DNA from: Sinotaia quadrata
Taxonomy: Eukaryota > Mollusca > Gastropoda > Architaenioglossa > Viviparidae
Assembly: GCA_028829895.1 (NCBI GenBank)
Contig: CM054180.1
Coordinates: forward strand, 111,961,135 to 112,025,134
Direction: 5' to 3'
DNA length: 64,000 nucleotides
Below are positions 12,025 to 23,344 of the stretch, one piece after another (position 1 is the first letter of the stretch; each line of letters begins with the position of its first letter). The position numbers and the translations under genes are program-made. The notes below the pieces were generated by a model. The model searched no databases, was not told the origin of the DNA, and was given only the letters and a program-made list of their open reading frames with translations.

Positions 12025-12345
12025 GCCTTTCTTTATGTGTATGATTTTAACCTCCTGGTTTACTGATTGCAAACTACCATTAATGACTGGGGAAGATGCG
12101 AGAATCGTCTGGCAATAATGTGTATAATTGTAAAGGAATACATTCCATTCCTTTAATGTATGGTGGCAAGATATCCCGAATACATGAGCAATTTCTTGTA
12201 TAAGAAAGTACTAGAATTGCTTTGATTGCAGTTCTTCATGAACAAACAGTTACAGAAGAAATGATCCAAGTTGACATCGAGAGAATAAGCAGCGAACGTG
12301 TTTTCAACATGTAGGGAGAAGCATGTGGAGTTTGAACTGAACTAT
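12025..12345 (+). pseudogene. Decayed coding-like block, copy in B intron 4
   Basis: Homologous to the block at 38232-38565, which has a longer open frame (TGEDARIVCHILCNC then LMYGGKICRLYEQFLV). Here the frame is broken by indels and stops, but the phrases for ECKLP-like and LMYGG-like segments can still be read. Two more diverged copies lie at 27820-28135 and 32560-32880. I do not recognise the protein; it may be a transposon fragment or an old exon carried within the repeat unit. Confidence 0.4.
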
Positions 12346-14795
12346 AACGTGTGAAATTGTTGCAAAAAGGCATGATAGATTATTGAGACCACGCCCAATT
12401 TAGGTTATGTAAAATTATTATCAGACTAGTGAGACCACGCCTAACTCAGTTAGCTCCATTTCGGTTCTCTGATAAGAACTATCCTTTGATTTGTATTGAA
12501 TAGTGGAATTGTATTTTTGGATAGAGGATAGTGTAGTGAGGAACTTATTCGAACATGGTTTCAGAGAATTATCGATGATTTAATAAATTTATTGTTAAAT
12601 TATTGACCTTCTTGCCCATATTGATAATTTTATATTGGAGACGAAAGTGGATGGATATATGGAGCTCACTAAATATGGTAAAAGAGAGAAAACGTTTACA
12701 GTGCCCACATATCCGCCAATTGAGAGAGACTAGGGGTATCTGCTGTACAATTATTAATAACAAAAATTAAGATTCTTATCATTTGTAATTAGTTATAAAT
12801 GATTAATTAATTAAAATAACCATTATCATTTATTAATTAGCGTTGGCGTTACTGCAAGTCATGTGTTAAATTGCATTTCATTATGTTCACAAATGTCACT
12901 AGTTTAATCAAGTCGCGAGTTCAGTAGAGTTTCGTGATGAGTCTATTATTAGTTGTGTCATGTTCATTAGCGAATTGAGTAGTGCTCAGTATTGTTGATT
13001 AGTATTCAGTAATATTGACAAGTGTTTAATTCTGCTTCGTCTCACTGCTTTAGCAGTCGTGTTGCAGAAGCTAAATTTAAAATGTAATGTAATGATGACA
13101 ACAGTCGGATTCAGTGCATAAATGAACATTTACAAATTAAGATGTTGCTGGCAGCGAACATTTCGATAGTACAAAGCATGTGAAAAGTGATAATATATCA
13201 CGAAGGACATACGATGTGAATCATTCTTGATGTCACACAGACGCAATTGTGAATTAAAGACTAAACGTGTGCGTGTATCTGCATTTGAACCAGTAAAGAT
13301 TTGAGACCAGAACAACCCATGTACACGCTGAAAACTTTTAAAAGTAACGAGTTAATTAATTAAGTAATCGTAAAATCATTAACATATATTTCTCCCTTTC
13401 ATCAAATCGATAGTGTGTCGAAAAAAATCCACCCTACTAAAATTCAATTTTATAAATTTATTTTATCCATTAATAATTTGTGAAAGAAATAATGTTTTCT
13501 ATGCTCATGGCATGATTATGTTTAACTTCAGTTTTTCGATGTAAACTTTGTTTGTATCCTGTTCATTTGAATTTTGAAAAAAAACGGATCTATTGTTTGC
13601 ACTGGTAGTTAACCTTGCAACCATGCTCTTTGAATTGTCTTTGGTAAATATTTAACTTGTTCATTTGATCAACATTCAGTTTGTTCCTGTGATGATAGAA
13701 TAAGACGGTTTTCTGTATATATATCAAATTAGAAATACAAATAGATGGAATGTGTGGAAATAGTATTTTCATTCTTCACTTCATACAGTAAACGTCTGAT
13801 CTTTTAGTATTTCTTAAATATTACGATTGCTAATTGTATAATGAAATATTATAGGTTAACAAGAATGTTATTTATAACATCTGTAAATATAAATGCTGAA
13901 AACAAGATGTGCGAGATTTAAATTTAGTTGAATAATCATTTAGGGTTTGTGAGCTATATGCTGTATTCAGATGTTCTTGATCCCAAGTCTCTACTCTAAA
14001 GGCTTCTGCTTGAGTCCCCAGATTCCTATGTGAGTTCCATAGGATATTTGGTGTACATTTCTGCTTGTATATTATGGGTGATCTAATGTCGACTAGAGGA
14101 TGGTATATTTACTCAACATAAAAAATCCTGCACTTACCTAAAAGGACATTCCGAATATGTGTTAATCCGAAAAACTATGCATATTTTCAAAGGCGATTGT
14201 CTATTCTCTGTTTTAAATCTGGCCACTACTCGCCATTTCAGATGATATCAATTATACATTTATTTTCTACAGATCCTTATGATGTTCATTTATATCACTG
14301 TCGGACTTCAAATGTATGAAGTCCTTAGATTTTTAAAGCTTTATTTACCATACGAATAGGAGCATTATTGGATGGTCAGCATAATCTGTGAGGAAGTTTA
14401 TAAATTACTACCACCATCACTAGTAACAGACTTATTCAAACTGTCTAATTACATTTCTGTTATTGAAATTATGCACATTAGTTGTTTTTTAGGTAATATG
14501 TTGGTTTTTCCTTATCCAGTGAGGGTTGAGCTACGATATAAAGTCAAATCATTAAGATCATGAAGCAGGGGAAATCTCTCTAACTGAAAGCCTGACAGTG
14601 GTTTAGAATCTCCATTAGCATTCTTTTAAGAAAAGACATTAGTGCTTTCAATAGTGGTGAAGACTTTACCTAGAAGTTCACCCTGAATCCAGTTGACCTG
14701 CAATGATTTAAATTTGAACATTAAACAGAACATTTTTAAAAGACTGTTTTGACCACAGATGGTGTGTTATTATAGTGCAGATGCGTTAAACAGAC

Positions 14796-14858
<63 letters not shown>

Positions 14859-14891
14859 GCACGCACACATACAGAGAGAGAGAGAGAGAGA
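14796..14891. repeat. (AC)n then (AG)n microsatellite
   Basis: About 37 AC units with a few GC variants, then about 9 AG units. Copy C has a pure AC tract at the same place (41159-41238). Confidence 0.97.
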
Positions 14892-15727
14892 CATACGCAT
14901 GAAATGTTGTGCTTTGCAAATATTCAGGTAAGAAGAGGATTATGCAACACAATGCAATCTCCAATTTTCTGTGTTAATTTATGTTTTCATTCACTCTTTG
15001 AAATAAATAATATAATATATGTTTTATATTTTATATCATATTTACTATAACTCTCAACTCGTGCCATTAGGAACGATGTACTATTTGTTTGAAGCTCAAA
15101 ATTGAAAATAATGTTGCAGAGCAATGGTATATAGTGTGACTACTCATACACGTCAGAGATATGTGAATGAATACAGAGAGATTCTTTCTAAAGTTTCGGA
15201 CACTATTTTACTGAATCAATGCCTGTTGCATAAAAACAATTTGGTCATATATGTACGGTATTTCCTTAAGGTAGGCCAACTAGTTTATTTAGCACTGACA
15301 GAATTGCAAGTGTTAGAAAGGCATAAACATTGATAAAAGCGAACATGTGAAATGATCAATAAACTGTCTTAGGAAATTTCATGCACATATGTGTTTAAAA
15401 GAAAATTATTATAATTAGATAAGTATTTAATATGCACACTGCAATTCTCCTGATATGATAGATTGATTTATTAGCGGTTTTAGATTTAAACTGTGTATTA
15501 ATTAAAACACTATATTATGTATTTACATTAAAGTGTGCATTAATTAAATCATTATATTCTGGAGATACATTAACCCGTGATTATATTAATTCACTCTATT
15601 TTGGATGTACAATTTTAATTCTTAATAATACTTATTTTTCAAATAAATTATTTTAAATTTCTGTCAGATAAAAACAGTGTTAATAGTGAGGATATTCTGA
15701 AAGAAGAGTGTACTGAAATGCACAAAC

Positions 15728-15907
15728 CTTGAAGAGGAAAACATTAAGATCAAACACTGCGTAACACGGCTGTGCCACATTCTCTGCCATAACTCCTTGG
15801 TCTTTGCCGTCAACGTACACATGAAGAGAGTGGGATGTATCAACCATCACACCAAGACGACTTCCGACTTTAACATTCCTTAAGGCACGACAGGAGTACT
15901 CTTTAGT
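15728..15907 (-). CDS. TRIM-NHR copy B, exon 4 (C-terminal half of NHR)
   Basis: Sixty codons, phase 0 at both ends, acceptor TTTTCTTTTAG and donor AAG|GTTTGT. It encodes the most recognisable part of the NHR domain: VGSRLGVMVD, then SLHVYVDGKDQGV, then a Tyr-Ala-Val-Phe-Asp-Leu strand. This is the pattern G-x-R-x-G-V ... L-x-x-x-V-x-G-x-D-Q-G-V ... Y-A-V-x-D-L known in Neuralized proteins, where NHR modules bind protein partners. The first 14 residues (TKEYSCRALRNVKV) differ strongly from copy C, whereas the core is almost identical. Confidence 0.88.
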
Positions 15908-16474
15908 CTAAAAGAAAACATTATTTTAAAACTTTCATGTATTTAGTTTTCTCTACCTGTGTATAATGGATGTACGCATGAAGTAATGCAAAAGAAAAAA
16001 ATCAGAAACAAAGAAATAAAACTATTATAAAACAAGAAAAGAAATAAAACATGCACAATTTATAGAATTAAAACATGTAATTAAAAGATTAAAAACAGCT
16101 CATGACAAACTCTATATAATTCCGTTAGCTACATAAAACCTACAGTAAATAAGATTAAAAGTATTTCACTTAGTTTAACTCCCTCAACTCTATTCACCTC
16201 TGGGAGGTAAGTATGTATATTTTCTAAAGTGCAGTTTAGTAATAAAATACAATGAACCAAAATGCACACTTCCACATGAAGATGCAACGAGTGCAGTTTC
16301 GAAGGTAAATGAAGACATTTGTATAAATATGATCTACTTGTAAGTGGCTCTATAAACATAACTGCATGCACACATTGATACATCCGCGGATGCAAACAGC
16401 TTGCAGATGCACATACAGATAGTGTTGGATTAAGAACTTTAAAACAGGTTTATTAGTTATACACTATAACTAAC
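15908..16474 (-). other. Copy B intron 3
   Basis: A 567-base intron with donor GTTAGT (16469-16474) and acceptor TTTTCTTTTAG. Closely similar to the 561-base intron in C. An open frame across it (about 16129-16395) shows no domain features. Confidence 0.8.
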
Positions 16475-16648
16475 ACTTTCGCCGTGACGTAGGCCTTCAT
16501 ATGCATCTACACCGACAAAAGTCTCTAAGAGACAGCAATCGGTCGGCAACTTGATTGACAGTGGGTTCTCTTCACAAACTCCAATTCTTGTACATTTTCC
16601 AAACACGATGGCCAGATTATTTTGGATGTCTGTCTTCTCCACTAGTAT
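16475..16648 (-). CDS. TRIM-NHR copy B, exon 3 (central NHR)
   Basis: Fifty-eight codons, phase 0, acceptor CACTTGTGTAG. It encodes ILVEKTDIQNNL, then RIGVCEENPLSIKLPTDC, the R-x-G-V ... P-L ... L-P strand pattern of NHR domains, then the segment FVGVDAYEGLRHGES. The donor GTTAGT at 16469-16474 was chosen because the same hexamer lies at the matching place in copy C and keeps phase 0 into exon 4. A GT earlier in the exon would drop the FVG segment that other NHR domains share. The last 12 residues are very different in C. Confidence 0.83.
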
Positions 16649-17347
16649 CTACACAAGTGAAATAAAAATAATTTAATTTAAATGTTTACTGTGTCCAATC
16701 CGTGAATATTTTATATTTTGAACAAACAAATCTTATAAATACTTTGCTATACATACATTCATATTACTTATTTAATAACAAATTATATACATTTGAGGTA
16801 TTGAGAATAATACTATTTATTTTTAAATAAAGGAAATATGTTCAAAAGTCTTTTTTCGATTTATCTTGCAGTGTATCATTATGAACGAGACTGTTAAATA
16901 TTTAATGCGTTTATTCATTTTCTTATTCGTTTTCAAATAAAAATAATGCTATTGCATATTAACCAATCAAATATTGACGGCAAGCTGTTTGTCTATTGCT
17001 TGTATTTCATTTACAGCTTTATTTTTAACGCCTAATAAATATATTTTGATATAAAACTGCAAACTTAAAATGCAAACCTAACCCCGTAATGTCATAAAGT
17101 TTTATCAATAAAATGAAATGAACACAAGAATTGCTAATCGAACACCGATAACGAAATCAGATCAAACAAATAACAACTGAAATTATCGAATCAAGGCGCA
17201 TGACTGAAGTAAACTAATCACTTATTGGGAACATATTTCCAAACTGAGAAAACGTTTCTTAATATCATAATCTTTATATCTCATATTGCCATTTATTCAC
17301 CAAAAGTAAAAAGAGGCAAATACACGTATATACATACGTAGACATGC

Positions 17348-17419
<72 letters not shown>

Positions 17420-19028
17420 ACATGGGAAAGAAGCTTTTTGAATTCCTCTTGTAATATTTGTCTCTCACATCACTATTTCTTAGTCCATTCTTTGTCTCAT
17501 TTGACATTTTTTCTTTGATTTTCTCTTTCTCATTCTCTCTCTTACTCTTTTAGTTAAATTTTAGTATCTGTTCTGTATTTGTTTTGGATTGTTTTCTTCA
17601 ACTTGAAGCAACAAGCTGCACACTATTTAAAGCTGTCCCTCTCTCTCAATTCTCTCTCCGTCCATTGTATAGTATTTCTTGATACGGCAGTGAAATTACC
17701 TCTTTATATTTGTTTCTGTATGTTTACATCTCTGTAATTATATATTTACATATATATCTTTTTTTATATATCTGTATCTCTATATATATTTATACATCTG
17801 TCTCATGTTTCTTCATTGATTTAACATCTGAAATTTTCTCATTGAAAAGGCGAATACAGCAGTAAATACCGCATTAAAAAGAACAATATTATTTATAATT
17901 TTCTGCTAATATAATAAGCATGATATATCATTGCTATTTTTATGTCAAATCATAAAGTCACGCTCGCAAACACAAACACACTTATAAATGTACATAAATG
18001 GAAGAAAAAAGTATTAGACTTTCGGCTCCATGGTCAATGTCATCTGAATATCAGCTAGCTCGAAAGACCTTGAAATAACTTTAACAAGAAGTATTTTGAG
18101 TTCCACTTATACATTTACTCTCATGTCACATTTGAATAGTCCATCTGTTATATAATATGTCTTTTATCTTTCATTTGCTCACTCACTCAATCACTCTGTC
18201 TTATCTTTTATTTCAGTTTTAGTATCCTCCCTCTATTTGTCTGGTTTATTCTCTTTGTCTCTCTAAGCTATTCGCTCCACACAATTAAAATTTAGCGTTC
18301 TTACTTACTCTCTCTCTCCCTCTTCCTGTTTTTCGGAGTATGTCTGTCTTTCTATTTGCCTCTGTCCTTCGTTATACATCCTTTGCATAGTTCGTCTTTG
18401 TACACAAGTCTTTAAATGCTCTATATATCTGTCTCTCTATCTTTTATTTCTACGATGATTCTACACATTTTACTACATCTAACTCCTTATATCTCTATTC
18501 ATATTTATTTATGTTCTGTATAATTCTCATTTCTTGGATCTGTCTATCTTTTTTTTTCTTTCTCTCCTTTGCAAAATGTCGAATGTCATTTACATATCTA
18601 TCAATTTTGGAATGTCAGTAACAAAACGGAATAAATATTGCATGAATAAGAAGTGTCTAAATTATGTTTAATTAATAACTAGTAAGCACGATTTGTTTTA
18701 ATGAAAACATGTTTTTTTTTCTTTTCTGGAGACACGATGGGTCTCAACTGATCCCAATCAAATGAACAAAACAACTAAGCAAACTGTCACTTAAAATGTT
18801 GCCGGTTAGTTGCTGAGCTATGAATCCTTCAAAGTAAGTTCATGCACACTTGAAGCAAGCAATTTTGATGAAATAATTAAATTCTACAATTTAACCAATT
18901 AGTGCTTACAACCTTGATATATTTAAATTCTACACATTACGTTCTTAAGTCAATTAGTTCTTAGAACTTTCCGAATATAATTTTTAAAGGTGTTCTATTT
19001 TAATTATATATATCCAATCATCAATCAC
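16649..19028 (-). other. Copy B intron 2
   Basis: A 2.4-kb intron with donor GTGATT. It contains two related CT-rich segments (about 17540-17780 and 18200-18520) and a CT/CA microsatellite. Copy C is about 830 bases shorter, because the stretch between two CT tracts is missing there. Confidence 0.78.
17353..17422. repeat. (CT)n(CA)n compound microsatellite
   Basis: About 16 CT units followed by about 18 CA units with one interruption. The matching place in copy C is a 116-base pure CT tract. Confidence 0.97.
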
Positions 19029-19172
19029 CTCATACAGTTTGTTGGTAGACATTGGTTCTCTAGAAATCAACACTGTGTTTAGACGATCATTACTGTCTTT
19101 CACCTTTGCAGTCTGTCCGTTACTTGACAATACTATGTTACTTCCACAATTGTTGTGAAACATCCAGGTATT
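19029..19172 (-). CDS. TRIM-NHR copy B, exon 2 (start of NHR)
   Basis: Forty-eight codons, phase 0 at both ends, acceptor AATCATTACAG and donor GAG|GTGATT. It encodes NTWMFHNNCGSNIVLS, then GQTAKV, VLISREPMSTNKLYE. This is the opening of an NHR domain: F-H-x-x-x-G-x-N-I-x-L, then T-A, then R-P/E-P ... N-x-x-Y/F-E. The open frame extends past the donor to a TAA, but ending at GAG joins cleanly to exon 3 (ILVEKTD) and restores the YE-I-x-V-E pattern typical of the family. Confidence 0.85.
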
Positions 19173-21061
19173 CTGTAATGATTGCATAAAATTTTTAAGA
19201 CAATACTAATTAAAGTCTTGATTTAACATTCACTTTACATAAAAACTTTTGTGAAATAAATAAATTAAAATATTTTTTTAAAAATTTAATTCCACGACAA
19301 CTAATACTTCAAACAAATCACACGAGTGCTGAATTGTTAAATATTGTGCATGAGTGTTAGACATCTGGAAGACACACTGATTTAGTACCGCTTGTTTTTC
19401 AATACCATATGCAGCAACTAAAATACCTGTCAAAACTAATCAAATGTGAATCCTCGAAAAATCAGGTCAGGTTAAACTACAAATTATTATAATGAAATAT
19501 AATTTGAATTTATTTTAATTGTATATATGTATGTACAAGTCTTAGTGCATAAGAGAGCTCTTATGATCGTGCTAATTGTCAGTGGGTTGTTCCCATTTGA
19601 CCATAGTGGTCTAGCGCGAACAGTGAAATAAAAATATAATTTTGCTCCATGCTCTTCTCGTGACAGTCTGTTTGCAGTATGAATATACGTTAATATGTAG
19701 CAGGTGACTGTCATGATCTCACGTCCCTCAATATCCATCATGTGGATTAAATACACAACAACTAAAGGTTATTCCTAGCTCTGTCCCTGCATTAGTAAAT
19801 CAATTCAGTAATTTGGTTTGGTAGTGCAGCTCCCAGCTGTCGCTGATTTCATGTACTGGTTTGAGTACGTCACTGTAGGGAGTTTCAGATGTAAATGGAC
19901 AGAATGAAATAGAGAATCGTAGATAGTATAGGTAAAGGATAATGTAAAAAAAATTATTGCTGATTTCTCATTTGCGGGTGAACGTTTGGTTATCCGAGTG
20001 GAAAAGACTGCAAATAATCTGGTGATCTGTGGATTACTCCTCTGTCGGCCGAATAATGGGATTTTGTGTTGGTCACCTTTGTGTCTAGCTCTACTTGTCT
20101 TGATTTTGTGTTGGCCACTTTTGTGTCCAGCTCTTCCTGTCTTGATTGTGTGTTGGCCATCTTTGTGTCTAGCTCTACCTGTCTTTATTTTGTTGACTTT
20201 GTTTCTTATGTTGTTGTCACTGTTCCCGGTAATTTCTGTTGGTGTTTTCCTGTAGATAAAAGCAGGAGATTATTACAGCTGGTCTAAAATTAGCTATGTT
20301 ATATAAGCAGTGTTGTAGTATCCTCATTGATGATATTGGTTATCGGTTGCTGCCATCTATTTATAAGTGGTGGAGTTTTGGTTTTATGGTACCCTATAGC
20401 TTTTGCTGATATCTATTTATAGGTGGTGGTGTTGCTGGTGTTGTTGTATCCTATTGCTTTTGCCCTGCTGATGGTATTGGTGAATCATTTATGGGTTGTC
20501 GAGAATTCCTGATGTTGGAAGGAGGTTCCATGCATTGTTTCTTTCTCATTTTTTTCATTAATTTGATTTTTGGTTACGTTTAGTGTCTTAAATTGTATAT
20601 TCTCTATTGGTTCTGGGTTGTTGGATTCCATAATGCTGTCAAGGCTGGTCAAGAATTATTTTCGCTCTGGTCTCTGGAGGCGAGTAAGGTAGAAGTGAGA
20701 GGGATGGCACCTCAATAAGTTTTACAAGGTATTTTCAATCATTCAACAAATTTAATTATATCTCCTTCTTAGACTGATGTAGTTGTTGACGTTGTAATTT
20801 CCTTAGATGTATTACTCATATAAAGTGTAACACATACACTGAAGGTATTACATAATAATTCAAATTTAAAACAATACAATGGTTATAATGATTTAAATAA
20901 TCTCCCATTAACAAAATAGGCCTAATAAATGGAAAGAAGAGGCGCATGAGTTTGCTAGCTATAAAATATAAATATGGGTGAATGGTTGGGCGTCTGGATG
21001 GTAAAATCATATAAATATGAGTAAATCAGGAAACATAATTTATCAAAGAATTAAAACATAC
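19173..21061 (-). other. Copy B intron 1
   Basis: A 1.9-kb intron with donor GTATGT at 21056-21061, after ACG rather than the AAG seen in A and C. It is collinear with intron 1 of C. It holds three 42-bp repeats (see 20061-20186) and no confirmed exon. Confidence 0.8.
20061..20186 (-). repeat. 42-bp tandem repeat x3 with heptad-like reading frame
   Basis: Three adjacent 42-bp units. On the minus strand one frame reads as 14-residue repeats of the type ELDTKVANTKSRQV, which is exactly two heptads with a coiled-coil look. The frame continues into SHYSADRG and then stops in B. Copy C has the same three units (45529-45654), also open, but the surrounding frame differs by indels. A skipped or alternative coiled-coil exon is possible: a CAG precedes the first GTAGAG, but it lacks a polypyrimidine tract. 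It is more safely called a repeat with coding-like periodicity. Confidence 0.55.
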
Positions 21062-22159
21062 CGTTTCTGTCCCAGAAGCAAAACTGAAAATCGGTTTTAT
21101 AATTTTGTTTAATACCTTGTCCACTTGTGATATCAAACCCCGGTCAATTTTAAGCGTTACCGTTAGACAAGAATTTGTGTCTTGTGGCAGGCATGTGTCA
21201 AGGTCATTGACACGACTTTCAAGGGTTGTTACCATGGCTGCTAATGAGTTGTCATTTGACATCTGCAGCGCACGCTTAATTAGCCCTTGATGGGAGGTCA
21301 CTCTTACACGTTTATGAGATATTATGGACTTTTGTTCATGGACTGCAGCTTTCATTTTGTCGTTTTCTTCAGCTACGAGTTTCTTCAGTCGTTTCCTGCA
21401 GGTCTCCACCGACATCAAAAGACTGTCGCACGTTGTATCTATTTCTGCAAGAGCAGCATTAGTACTTTTCTCTGACTTTAATAATTTCTCTTCTAATTCC
21501 GTTATAGTTTGGCTCAGGAAGGATTCTGCTGCACTTAGTTTGTTTACCATTTCCAGTAATGATTGCCTATATTTTCCAGACACATCTGACATATATGTGA
21601 CTTCCGAACATGTGCGGTGTTTTGCTGTAGCGCACAGATGACAGATGAGAACATTGTGATCCACACAGACGAGTTCTGCAGTTTTATCCGGGTGGACAGA
21701 GCACGGTGCTTGACGACATGCTGTCAGACGTTCTGGTGTCAGTGTTGCCAAGTCTTCTACTTTATGGAAACTTGTTGAAGGAAGCTTTCTATGAACTTCA
21801 ATGCAGCCTTGACACAGTTTGATATTACAGTGTAGGCACAGTGATATCGATTCGGCATTGTTGTGCACGTGACACACATGCTTTTCACTGAATATCTTCA
21901 GACTCTCGACCATTGCAGACATTGCATGATCTGTAGGCAAAGAGTCTGCAAAGGCATCAGGGTTTTTAAAGTTAGAATGTTTGGGATCCACGATATCGCT
22001 ACGACATAGTGGAAACAACGCCTCTGTCTTCGTCTTCATCCAACTGACCAGACATTCCTTACACAACAGGTGAGCGCAAGGAAGGATTTTAGGATCAGAA
22101 TACTTTTCGTGACAAACAGGACAGTCCGTAATCTGCATTTCCTTGTGTGATGTCGCCAT
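21062..22159 (-). CDS. TRIM-NHR family copy B, exon 1 (RING with a lost zinc ligand, two B-boxes, coiled coil)
   Basis: First visible coding exon of a predicted 542-residue TRIM-like protein (366 residues here). RING ligands C13, C16, C28, H30, C33, C36 and C52 are present, but the seventh is F49 instead of Cys: codon TTT where A and C have TGT, base 22014. B-box 1 uses C96, H99, C108, C111, C116, C119, H123 and H132. B-box 2 uses C153, H156, C165, H168, C173, C176, H181 and C184. A coiled coil follows from about 196 to 335. TRIM proteins use RING to recruit E2 enzymes and the coiled coil to dimerise, so the lost ligand predicts weak or absent ligase activity. The donor GTATGT sets the exon end in phase 0. 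The acceptor AG at 22168-22169, upstream of the ATG, implies a 5' UTR exon. The remaining exons are at 19029, 16475, 15728 and 11151. Confidence 0.92.
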
Positions 22160-22851
22160 CGTGATAACTGAAATAATAATAGTATGTATTGTAATATTAA
22201 ACTTATCAAATATATATTAAAAGCAAATATAGATTAAATGTCTATATGTGTGTTGTCTGTCTGTATATCTAGTTCTCTATCTCGCTCTCTCGCTATCAAT
22301 ATTTTTTTTAGTTTCAGTTTAAACCTTGCACAAGTAGATTTTTGGAAAACTTTAAATGGATTTGATATAAACTCTCAGCCATATTAAAGTACCTGCTCTT
22401 TTATATATTTGTTGCCTCTAGCATATATTTAGTCTTGAAACATATGTAATATAAATTCTGTTGTTGTAAATATTCTTTTAGATTTAATTAATACTATCTC
22501 TAATTGTATTTTGTCAGGATTACTAGGATCTGGCGAGAAATTAATTTAACCCGGACTAGAAAAAATACAATATATTTATGCCCAAGCATCTGTAGATAAA
22601 ATAAGCGATTTATTAGTTCCATATTTCAATATCTTACTATAATTTTTCACGGGAGTTAAACTATCATCAAAAGCCGATATCAACGTGCTAAAGAAGTAGT
22701 GTATCATAGTTTCAAACCAAAGAAGACTCCGTTCAGATGTCAATCGCCCGCGTGAGTTTAATGACTGATCGTTATCATCCAGTACGATTTGTCAATGGGA
22801 ATCTGAATTTGATCGAATGAAAACATAATAATACGTATCGGTCGAACAGCG

Positions 22852-22991
22852 TTGTAATCCCTAAGTGTGGGATTTTAGACACAACATTGTAATCCCTAAG
22901 TGTGGGATTTTAGACACAACATTGTAATCCCTAAGTGTGGGATTTTAGACACAACATTGTAATCCCTAAGTGTGGGATTTTAGACACAAAA
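22852..22991. repeat. 35-bp tandem repeat, 4 copies
   Basis: Unit begins TTGTAATCCCTAAGTGTGGG. Four almost perfect copies here, two in copy C (48382-48451). Confidence 0.95.
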
Positions 22992-23096
22992 CATGTAACG
23001 AAATTTAACATGAGAACCAATAATAAAATTACAGGTTTATAATTTAGAATATCATGAGCTGATGTTTCCACACATTTATATTTCATAATTTCGGAA

Positions 23097-23218
23097 GTCA
23101 GGAGTTTCAACGAAGATCTGAAATTATATTACCAGTCAGGAGTTTCAACAAATATCTGAAATTCCACTGCCAGTCAGGAGTTTCAATGAAGATCTGGAAT
23201 TCCATTGCCAGTCAGGAG
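23097..23218. repeat. 38-bp tandem repeat, 3 copies plus part
   Basis: Unit begins GTCAGGAGTTTCAACGAAGA. Three units here against two in copy C (48557-48640). Confidence 0.92.
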
Positions 23219-23344
23219 GTGAAGTTATCTAAAAACTCCATCTTCGATGTTTGCTCAACTTTAATTCCGACTTAGAGATCTCGGCCATTTTACCTTGGTC
23301 TGAAGTCTATTGTCACTTGGGTACCGCCAAGTGAATAATAGTTA

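Larger units (their letters stand above)
11184..15727 (-). other. Copy B intron 4
   Basis: A 4.5-kb intron between the last two NHR exons, collinear with intron 4 of C and more loosely with that of D. It holds a roughly 75-bp tandem duplication (about 11465-11610, core GTTAGGATCAGTAGTTTAAG), the decayed coding-like block at 12025-12345, and a CA/AG microsatellite. The site TTCAGTAGTATTTC at 11696-11709 is the uninterrupted form of the place where an LTR sits in copy C. B lacks about 80 bases near 14190 that are present in C and D. Confidence 0.75.

Noticed and set aside
14770..14964. Cys-Val repeat ORF
   Set aside because: Translation of the AC microsatellite.
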